Positions 23,901 to 35,900 of a DNA stretch of 64,000 bases are shown piece by piece. Source of the DNA: Escarpia spicata. Its lineage: Eukaryota; Annelida; Polychaeta; Sabellida; Siboglinidae. How positions within the stretch are numbered: position 1 is the stretch's first letter; each line of letters opens with the position of its first letter. The stretch covers positions 14,003,097 through 14,067,096 of the forward strand of contig OZ023209.1 in assembly GCA_963995525.1 (NCBI GenBank), written 5' to 3'. Position numbers and translations under genes: made by a program. The notes under the pieces are model-generated. The model ran no database searches, was not told the origin of the DNA, and saw nothing but the letters and a program-made list of their open reading frames with translations.

Positions 23901-26900
23901 GGGTTGTATCCAGGTGTACACGTACTTTGAGGTATTGTAACCAGACCTGGGTTGTATCCAGGTGTACACGTACTTTGAGGTATTGTAACCAGACCTGGGT
24001 TGTATCCAGGTGTACACGTACTTTGAGGTATTGTAACCAGACCTGAGTTGTATCCAGGTGTACACGTACTTTGAGGTATTGTAACCAGACCTGGGTTGTA
24101 TCCAGGTGTACACGTACTTTGAGGTATTGTAACCAGACCTGGGTTGTATCCAGGTGTACACTTACTTTGAGGTATTGTAACCAGACCTGGGTTGTATCCA
24201 GGTGTACACGTACTTTGAGGTATTGTAACCAGACCTGGGTTGTATCCAGGTGTACACGTACTTTGAGGTATTGTAACCAGACCTGAGTTGTATCTAGGTG
24301 TACACGTACTTTGAGGTATTGTAACCAGACCTGAGTTGTATCTAGGTGTACACTTACTTTGAGGTATTGTAACAAGACCTGGGTTGTATCTAGGTGTACA
24401 CTTACTGTGAGGTATTGTAACCAGACCTGGGTTGTATCTAGGTGTACACTTACTTTGAGGTATTGTAACCAGACTTGGGTTGTATCTAGGTGTACACTTA
24501 CTGTGAGGTATTGTAACCAGACCTGGGTTCAATTCACTTTTATCCATTCCAGTTCAATTCCAATTCCTGTGTATTTACCAAGGATCATTTCCAATTCAAT
24601 TCAACATCCTCACAAGACGGATCAATTCCAATTCAAAATGGCAATGAAGACCCAGTGAAAACCCACTAAAGCAAACAGTAGCCCTTTAATTTATTTAATT
24701 ACGCATAAACCAGGAAGTCCATAATAAAATACCCTCCCTGTTCTCAGAAGAGACAGTGCTTAGCATGCCTTGTTCCAAGTACTGCAATCTGAGTGTTCTG
24801 AATGGTTATGTTGACTCAAGTCAGACAACCTGCACCAGTACAGAATATTATGGTACCACCTTGCAGCCTAGCTAAAGAACAAAGGGGATGCTAAACTCTG
24901 GACATTGGCAAATGCTAATTCACCCCTTCAGCAAACAGTAAGTTTTGTGTCTGGTGGTCAATTAGTGGTGATTTGAATTAGCAGTTAGCAGCTCTGTTCT
25001 GTACTGCCAGTAAAACTGGGGTACACAGGGACTGAGAGAGCAGACAAAGTATTGCAGCCCATGTTTTGTCTGGTGACAAATCCTTTCGTGCCTGTAAATA
25101 CTGGTAGTTCTGCTGTTGGTTGTCTTATTTTGGTATTTGACCAAAAATAACAAACCGAAAATGTTACAATATAACATATATTTTGTAGATTATACATGTC
25201 AATTTATATAGAAAACATCATAAATTTATTTTTTGTTTTGATTGATTCCTTCAATTCATCTTACTTTGCGGGATTCCAATTGAATTCCAATTCACTCTGT
25301 TTGGGTTCTATGTTATTCCAATTCAATTCAATGTCATGCATTTTGTTGATCAATTCAATTTAATTCCAGTTCAATGAAGAATTGAACCCAGGTCTAATTG
25401 TAACTCATAAGTACAACTCCTCTAGGTGCTGATGATCGTCTGCGCTAATTAATTTTGGATCACTGGTTTCTGATCTAGCAATGCATTAAAAAAAACCTAG
25501 TCATTTAGAGTTATTTCTTTTTTCAGTTGGCAAATTGAGTGATCAGTCATTCCCCAGGTGGCACCACTGTGGAGTTATGTTCGATTTACCAGCAGTAATT
25601 GGAAACAGCGGAAATAAAATGGTCACTGGAATTAGTTTACGTTAAAAATACCGTTATGTTGATAACTTATGTCATTCAGGGCAAGATGTAATTTTTGGCG
25701 TCTTGAATTAATAAAAATTGTGTCTTCTAGCACATGAACAACTTGCGTGGAAGCATTTAACGTCAATTCACAACCATTTTTGGCCAGTTTAGTTATTTCA
25801 GTAACAAACATGCATTATTTGAGCCATTTATTTAATAAATACTGATCCAGTCTATTTGTTTCACTAGTTGTGTCAATGATAGTTATTAATGTTGGCCCCT
25901 AGACTTGGCACTATTAGTTGATCTAGTGGCCAGCTGGCCCCCTCTAAATTCCACCAGTCTTATCAGTTGTAATTACCTGCCTTGGCCAGTCATCTGCCAG
26001 TTGTGAAGACATGCAGACGGGTCTCTGTCTAAGCCCCTGATGCACTTATTTTCTCAACACATGGATGTAAGTTAGTGAATGATCTCTCTGTTGCAGGAGT
26101 TGTTTGAGACATGTGGAGGAGACATGAGCTCCGCCATGTCGTGGCCAGAGCTGCGTGCATCAAACTTGAGTTACAACAACATTCAACACCTCGATGAGTC
26201 GTTGGTACGTGCCTGACATGCTCGTCGAATTTACACATAAAGTGTGCATTCAGCTGCACCCAGAAATTGAAATCATCATAAGATATAGTGACAACATTTT
26301 TTTAATGCAAATTTTTGCTTAAGTGTACTTAAACCAAAATTGTCTATTAATATTAGATTACAATGTTGAAGGTATATTGCCTGCCAAATTTAATTTCATA
26401 AGAGAGAAACATGGTTTGTAATTTGAATGCTGTGCTCATGATACTTTCAAATTGTATACGGAAGGTTCAAATAAAAGACATCTTTTGTTGGTAGTATTGT
26501 GGACAGAAGTGTATCTAACTGCACGTTCCTGGAATAATGTTTTTATGTTTGGTGTGCTCAGCAGATGGATCAAAACATAGCTGATTTAGTAAGCTTCCTC
26601 CTGATGCTGTTACCATCACCAGCTTGAAAGGGTGATTCTTGTTAGTGCAACAAACAAAGTACTTTAAGTCTACGTCCTATATCAACTAGTTTATCTGATA
26701 ATTCCACTCACGAATAACAAACAAATACAGGCATTAGTTATCTTCCAAAGTGTCATAGATTAATCACTGAAAGTTTGGAACACAAAATCCAAACCATTTA
26801 GGAAGAAAAACTTAACCTGCACACACCACACACACCACACACACACCACACACACCACACACCACACACACACCACACACACACCACACACACACACCAC

Positions 26901-29900
26901 ACACACCACACACACACCACACACACCACACACACACACACCACACACACACCACACACACCACACACACACCACACACACCACACACACACCACACACA
27001 CCACACACACACCACACACACCACACACACACACCACACACACACCACACACGCACCACACGCACCACACGCACCACACGCACCACACACACACACACCA
27101 CACACACACCACACACACCACACACACACCACACACACACCACACACACCACACACACACACCACACACACACCACACACACACCACACACACACCACAC
27201 ACACACACCACACACACACCACACACCACACACACACCACACACACACCACACACACACCACACACACCACACACACACACCACACACACACCACACACA
27301 CCACACACACCACACACACCACACACACACCACACACACCACACACACACCACACACACACACCACACACACACACCACACACACACCACACACACACAC
27401 CACACACACACACCACACACACACACACCACACACACACACCACACACACACACCACACACACACACCACACACCACACACACACACCACACACACACCA
27501 CACACCACACACACCACACACCACACACACACCACACACACACCACACACACACACCACACACACACCACACACACACCACACACACACCACACACACCA
27601 CACGCACCACACACACACACCACACACACACCACACACACCACACACACACCACACACACACCACACACACACCACACACACACACCACACACACACCAC
27701 ACACACCACACACACACCACACACACACACACCACACACACACCACACACACACCACACACACACCACACACACACACCACACACACACCACACACACCA
27801 CACACACACACCACACACACCACACACACCACACACACCACACACACACACCACACACACCACACACACCACACACACCACACACACACACCACACACAC
27901 ACCACACACACACACACACACCACACACACACACATACACCACACACACAAACACACTCACACAGTAGCTCATTTGTAGTTAATCTGTTTCCTCTCTTCT
28001 AGCGTCTTCTTCCTGTGCTGGAGCTTCTTGATGTCAGCCACAACAACATCAGTCGCACCGACAGCCACTTGCTGGTAGGTTTTGGTACTCGAAACATCAC
28101 CGTCATAAGGTGGTGGTTGTTACTATCATGTTATAGAAGTGTTGTAGTGTAGAGTTTATCACATCTGCGTTGTATGCCAACATTCTTAGTTCCACACCTT
28201 ATTAAATGAATGTAGAATCATTATCACAACTTTTCTAGAAATGTATATCTATCTAGTGTATATATATTAACGATTATAAGAGCACAGTACTAAATAATGT
28301 AAAATCATTCATGATCACATCAATGTCAGTCCTGTCTCGATAAATGTTTAATTTGGTACGTAAGTGACCTCCCTTAATACCAGCACAGATAGGTCAGCTT
28401 AGCAATAACAGAATGTTGTATAATGACTATAACTAGAATTAATCCCTGGCTGTCGTTATTCATGAACATTGTGTCTCTCAGTACCTGAGGGAGTTGAGGG
28501 TTGTCAACCTGGGCTACAACGTCATTGAAGTCATCCCAAGCTTCGCATTATCATCCCGGTTGCTGCTTCATACACTGATTCTACGCAATAACAACATCAG
28601 TCAGCTCGACGGTAGGTGCACTGAGTCACACACGCATACTCTTGCAGGTTTCTTGGTCATTTTTCAATTGTTCCCCTGATGTCCCGCTTGTAAAAAATCT
28701 TCCCCTTTTGATTTTGTCATTTTCTCTCATTTCTCTACCTTCTGCTTGATTGGGTTTATATACTTGCAATTGTACAATATTTAGTTAATTTTAAAATGTT
28801 CTGTAGATGTAAATGAACTTGGTAAAGTCAGCAGCCTGAAAATCAGTCTCTGTTCTGTTGGTTTTGCAAATTCACGGGTCTAAAGCATGTCTTGTTGCAA
28901 CATGTCACATAGGACCATTGTCAGACACTGACAAATGAAAAGTATCTGCAGTTGACTTGATTTTGGGTAATCGCACCTGGTTTGTTTGTGCCAGTATGAT
29001 GGATGCTCTGTGTTGCGTACACTGTCCTGGTCAGTTGGCAATGTTTTACGTAAATTGCAACGATTGTAGAAACAATGTGCAGCATTGTGAGAAACTGCTC
29101 AAATTTATATCATGGCAAATACCAGGTGGGAATACTCTGGGAATTTGTGTTTATGTAGCCACACCGGAGGCGTTTTTGCTTGTAATAGTACTAAATATTG
29201 TTTTTTTAAATACACCTTATAAATTATGGGTGTTATCTCAAATATATATATATATTACTGCTTAAAATTTTAGATAATAGAACCTTGTTAATCCGAAAAC
29301 ATCAGCATTGGAATATTGTTTAATGGAAATGACGTTTCCGAACATGTATTATTTGTCAGCCGTCATGTTGACACACATCACAAATGTCGTTATGTTGACA
29401 TGTTAGTCTTCCACAACGAGGCTCTGTCACAGTGTGTCATCACATCTTTTTATGTCACTGTGTCATCCATCTTCTTGCCACCCTAGGTCTACAGGACCTG
29501 ATCGGTCTCCGTGAACTGGACCTGGCCAACAACTGTTTATGTTGCCATGACGACCTGGAACCCCTGCGGACTCTCAAACGACTGCATGAGGTGAGGTGTT
29601 TAAAGTTGCATTCAAAGATCGTCCATCTTTTAAATACAAACTTCCATTGAATCAACCGCCCCGTACACTAGATCACTTTCACCAACTCACACAATATGCA
29701 ATTTTATGATAGAACGACCCAAAAGACAAAACGTATCCATGTAACATATACGTTTATTATTCAGCTAGCTGGAACTGGTGTTGCAAAAGCGTAATTTATT
29801 AAAGGTGTATGCCAATGTGGCACATTTGGTAGCAAGTATGATCAAATAAATATTGTTAGTTTTGTACGTACATACTTCCTGTAACAGTCAGCATTGTTTA

Positions 29901-32900
29901 CAGTTGGTTGTCATGGGCAACCCTTTGTCATACGAGAAGCGACACCGATGTTTGACGTTCTCCTTTCTTCATCTGACAGCTCTCAAGCAGGTAATCATTG
30001 TTGTATAATACAGACATGGTATATTTTTGGTTATGTCTTGAAAGCAATATTATCATTACCATGATACTGTCATTACCATGATACTGATGATACTGTCATT
30101 ACCATGATACTGTCATTACCATGTTACTGATGATACTGTCATTACCATGATACTGATGATACTGTCATTACCATGATACTGTCATTACCATGATACTGCC
30201 ATTACCACGATACTGTCATTACCACGATACTGTCATTACCATGATACTGTCATTATTTTTGTAATAACTATGTAGTGCTTTAAACACAATGTAAGTTTTT
30301 TTGTTAACTTTTAGAGTTATTAAATTTTACAAAAAAATACATATATTTCTGCTTGTTAATCAGCTTTGTGAGCAATCTCAACGTTTATTATATATTAGAG
30401 ATAGTATTGGTAGCTAGAGTATTCTTGACCCATTAAAGGTCTGTTTTCTACATCAGAATGTTTATAAGTATGGAATGCTCCATGTGATTCCACCCACACA
30501 GCGTTTCCCTCCATCAGTACTGGCTCTTTTGGGGAAAAATTTAAACTCATTATTTCCCATTGTAGATTGTGTTGGATGGAGTGGCAATTAGCAAGAAGGA
30601 ATTACTGGTAAGAATAGAACAAACTTTAATATTCTTTGTGATTCCAATCCTCCTGCCGTCGTTTCAAAAAGTCAGGCAGGTTCTTTCACTCCACGTTGTG
30701 CCAGTTCACTCAGCTGTAGAAATATACCTTGGTTAGAAATTTGAATCTTCGTACATTAATTGCGTCATGGACTTCCAGAGGATGGGTGCTTTTACAAGTT
30801 ATATTAAGGACAGAATCTTTGTCAAATGTTGTAGCTATCATATCTTAAAAACTACATGTCCTAGCTGAGTTAAAATTGCAGTGTATCAAGTGTATATATG
30901 AAAAGAATGTCAGATGTTGAATACAGATGTTGAATAGTAATCAGTTTGCATAAAGGTAACCATGACAACAAGATAATTCTTGGAAATTCTGATGGATGTA
31001 GTTTTGCTAAGCGTCCCATGGAAATTCGTTTTTTATATATTGTTTTCCAAAAAAAATTCAATTAGGTAGTTTGGGTTAATAAAGAAGAATATTGTTGATA
31101 TAAATATGATTATTAATATTTGTTTATAAATTTTAAAAAGATAATATTAAAACTAATTTTGATTGCCACAGCATGTTTCTGGTAAGACTAACCATGTTTC
31201 CTTATAGAGCTGTCCAAAGCCACAGTCAAGTAGTGGTCAAGCATTTGGCGAGAGTAGCCTGTCAGCAGTGAACAATATAAGTGCGGGTGGGGTCAGTAGC
31301 ATCGAACAGAGTCTTGACTACAGCTATGACCTCGCGACCTCTACAGCCGATGAGTCGGAAGTCGGGATCATAGCGACAAAAGTCGCAAAGCATCGTGGTG
31401 CATCGAAGCGTAAGAAACTAAAGAAACCAAGAAGGGCTGAAATATCAGATGTTGATTCTCAGATGAAGGAGGATTCAGCATGCAAAGGTAAACATGGTAG
31501 CTATGGTTGTATTGATACATTAGGCCATGTCATAAAGGATTGTACTGATACATTAGGCCATGTCATAAATGTTTGTACTGATACATTAGGCCATGTCATA
31601 AAGGGTTGTACTGATACACTAGGCCATGTCATAAAGGATTGTACTGATACATTAGGCCTTGTCATAAAGGGTTGTACTGATACAGTAGGCCATGTCATAA
31701 AGGGTTGTACTGATACACTAGGCTATGTCATAAAGGGTTGTACTGATACACTAGGCCATGTTTCTATACAAAACGTTTTAAACGCCACTTTAGAAATTTT
31801 GTCTGAACAAGGATAAAACGTTTGTTTATACACAATTGCGCTAAGATACAATATGGTTTATACAAAAGTCCAACAAATCGCCATTAAAATATGTGCATAA
31901 ACGAGCGTTTGTTTATAAAACGTGATAGACACCATCCATCCTTTTTATCAAAACGCGATATATCCATTTTCAGCCAATCAGCACCACCGTGCCGCACGTG
32001 CAGCTAGTGCAGTGAAGCCACACACTGTACGAATATATCACATATTGATAACAAAATCATTTAATATCACATTTTTCATAATAAATCTTCAAAAAACATT
32101 TCGGATTTTGCAACGATTCTATTTTATTTTGGATTATCAGTATACTTAAGTTATATAAGTTTTTATTTAAACTTTGACAATAAAGCACAAAAGTGACTTT
32201 ATCCCAAAACAAAGTAAATGGATATACAGTATTGTGTTTCGCCCTGAAACCCTTCATATGTATCCCTGCATTTGTATCATCATACAGATCGCGTTATATT
32301 ACTTACTTACTTTACTTAGATCTGTTTGCTTGCTGGGAGCATAGGCCATCGACCATGGTCCTCCACTGTTGTCGGTTTAATGCCATTTTCTCAATTTCTT
32401 TCCACGTTTTTCCCATCTGCTTTCTTTCGCTTTCCCTATCTCTCTGCCAGGTGTTTCTCGGCGTTCCTCTTCTTCTTTTCCCTCAGGGGTTCCGTGATAT
32501 ATCACGATATATAGTGATACACTATTTACCGGGTTCCTATTATTGCAACTTTATATTTTGATCCTACCTTGTTTTATCTGTTCAATCTGTTATGCTACAT
32601 CAATCGAGGTACAACAACAACACATTTGATTATAACAAAATTATTTTACAGGTACTTCCTCACAAAAAATGTTCCGCTCATCTAATTTCAAATTAATTTT
32701 GTGAGAAAACAAACCTATATAGTATCCTCTAGGACAGGCTAGCACATTTATACAACTTTTGTTGTGTAGTTTTTATAAAATCATCAGACATATTATTACC
32801 TTATTTAGTTCCTCTCCAGGAATCGATTCAAACGATTTAAAAAATGTGACTGTTCTTGTGGATGCATCATTTGATTATGTATGTATTTCTGTGTTGAAGT

Positions 32901-35900
32901 TGTCATTTCTTGTTCATCAAAAACCACGTCACAAACAAATTCAGTGACTTGAAGGCTAATAATCAGCCCAAAATTGTTTTTGGCAAGTTACCAGACTAAA
33001 ATAATTTTGTTGGACCAAATGTATGCACTAACTGCAGAGATAATTTAAACTACCGGTATATCATCACATGTTATATATTTGGGAATCAAAGAATCATATT
33101 CGTATTAGGCTAACCAATCGAGGAAGCAGCTTTACAACGCTTTAGACGTGTAATATCCTGTTTCTGAAGCACCAGTACCTACGGATGACGGCCACCTTCA
33201 CATGAAAGAGAAACTAGAAGTCATCCGAAACCAGCTCGGGCCCTCGTGGCTGCAGTCGCTGAAAATTCACCAGTCGTCAGCCGATGAGAACGCAGAGAAA
33301 CCTTCAAATGGGACCGATGATATGATCAGCAGTCATATGATGGAAGTGAGTCAGACATCTGATTTGACCACGCAGGTAGGACAATATATCCTCTTCCTCC
33401 CCATGGGCTTAGCCAGAGACCCGTCTGTCAGTCTTGATAACTAGATTATCCAGCTGGCCACTAGATAATCCAATTGTTCCGAGTGTAGAGGCCCACATTA
33501 ATGATTATTGGCATTTTTGGTAGTGAAATAAATTAAATGAATCAGTATTAATTAAATAGATGGCTCAAATGACGCAGGTTTGCATTGAAAAAACTAAACT
33601 GGTCAATAATGGCTGTGATTGGCATGCAAGGCTTCCACACAGTGCGTAAGGTCTACTGTGATTACAGTAGTAATGCTGTTGTTTTATATATCTATAACAA
33701 TACTGCTAATGTTGTATGTGCCGAAATGTGGGCTCTGTCATCCAGAGGTACAGGAGACTAGTATGGGCTCAGTCACAGGCCTGGCCTTGGGATGTAGAGC
33801 CCACATTTCTCTCTCTTTAACTTAATCTCTTTAATAAACATAATTCATTTGGCCTTATTTCATCACTATTCATGACTTGTGTTGGTGCTTGCATAAAAGG
33901 CACATTTTTGATTAATTCAAGACAGGCACAAGATTATTTCTGGCTAAGGGCCTGTTTCACTCCTTGATTCCTTGCTGGGTGGCAGCCACATCACTTAATT
34001 TGATCCCCCCCCTCTGTACGTCTTCTCCATTAATCATTGCCCTCTGTCAGTTTGTTCCCACTCTCAGAAAAAGGTCAGCATACTGTTAAGAACATTGGGT
34101 TCTATTTAGAAAACCTGGTCTCAAATCGTATTGCTGACTTCAAAGCCTGACCGATTTTGTTCACTTCACATATCTTCAGTTCACTTAGGTATGAATAAGC
34201 ACCTGGGTGGAGATAGTGGTAGATATTTGCAAGAGTAGCTTTTGTGCAGTTATTGTGCCATGGCTGAAAGATTCCCAGATAATTTGGAAATATGTTCCAT
34301 TGAACGGATCTGCCAGGACATGAAGTGTAAAGCAGTCCTGCGAACTGGATGCCAGATCACTTCTTATATAAAACGTGTCTTATATGATGAATTTCAACTT
34401 GTGCCATCCGGCAGACGTTACCACACTCCTCAGTGCAGGCTTAACAGGTAGAAGCCATTGTGCGTCAAACAGCTTAACTCATCTTGGTGCCTGCTGCCAC
34501 AGTGATACTGTTAGTGTCGAAAGTGCATTGTGATATACACAAGCATTCTGCCAAGTTTTAGCCATGTTTTAGCATAATAAGTGATGAGCATGTATAATGT
34601 ATAAAATGCTTGTTTATTTATTTTATCTGCCATTTTATTGGAGGTTTTTTGTACAATGCAGTCTTGTCTGCTTTCTCAGTTGAGACAATAAAGAATAATC
34701 TTATGTTATGTAAGAACGTTTGCAACATTTAAACAGAAAGATATAACAAATATCATGTTTACAGGTTTCTAGATCACCAGGGGAGACGATAGATACAATT
34801 ACACCATCTCAAAGCCCGCCAGATGTCTCCAAGATCACACCAGATGGTACCACCCCTGTCAGAGAGATGAAAAGTGACAGTCTACGCCACCGGTCTGGCT
34901 CCACTGGTGGTGACAATGTGGTGGAGTGGAAATGGCAGAGTGTTAGGGCAGATTCTGTTGACTATGGTAAGTTAGGGAGGGGTGCTAGACAGTATCTGTT
35001 TCTATGAAAACATGGAGGGATAGAACGAAAAATAAGGTTTATGCAGACTTTCAACCTTCTCCGTTTCACATTGACTACCAAGTAGGCATTTGCAACTAAA
35101 TCCGTTGTTTCCATTAATTCTGTTATAATTTTTAGCAATGATGACGACCATGTCATGTGTTACATTGTGCTTTCTTGGAGGCCATCACAAAATGATGATC
35201 CTCCCCCTTGAGTCTTCTCCATTAATCACTGTCCTTTGCTAATGTTTTTCGCTCTCAGAGAAAAGGTTTTCATAGTGGTGGATATTTGTGTGTGAGTTGG
35301 CTTACATCTGACTCAATCAAGAAAATCTAGGGTCAATTCCTGTTGCCGTCTACAAAGCCTGGGCAGTTTCATTCACTCCACATTGCTCAGTATATGTACA
35401 CCAATAATTGACAGACAACGGCATTCACCTTTCTTCATAGCAGATATCCACATCTCAGAATTTGTAATCATTTAGCCGCCTCATTATAGACATTGTTGGC
35501 TGAGTGCAGAACTACAAGGTAACATCAATAAGCTTCCTGTTTTCTATGTCAGGCATCCCATGAAATTGCCGTGAGTGCATAGTGTGCTGGACTAGTGCGT
35601 TGTTTTGATACAATACTTAGTACATTGAAGAAACAGTGGAATATTGTTAGTCTGGAGTCCAGTAACCACAACACCCAGACATCATTTTGTAGGAAAGAAA
35701 TATCACAATGCCGATGTATCCCATTATTTATGTGCATTAACTGTTTATAAACAAACTTGTTAATTCAGACACATACAACCAAAGTGTTCAGATTACCAAA
35801 GTTCTACTGTACTTGCATGCACACTTACATGCACACGTGTGCACATATGCACGCACGCACACACGCACCCAATACACTAATGCATTTCATTTTCCGAATT

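Noticed and set aside
23090..24547. Open frames of up to 485 codons on the minus strand
   Set aside because: Produced by a 48-bp tandem repeat whose unit is a multiple of three; all three minus frames are open and none has domain content.
26760..27973. Val/Cys/Gly-rich open frames of nearly 400 codons
   Set aside because: Translation of a CA/CCA simple repeat; all frames on that strand are open.
29274..29345. Tigger/pogo-type terminus (GAACCTTGTTAATCCGAA)
   Set aside because: Suggestive of such elements in other genomes, but no matching opposite end could be found nearby.
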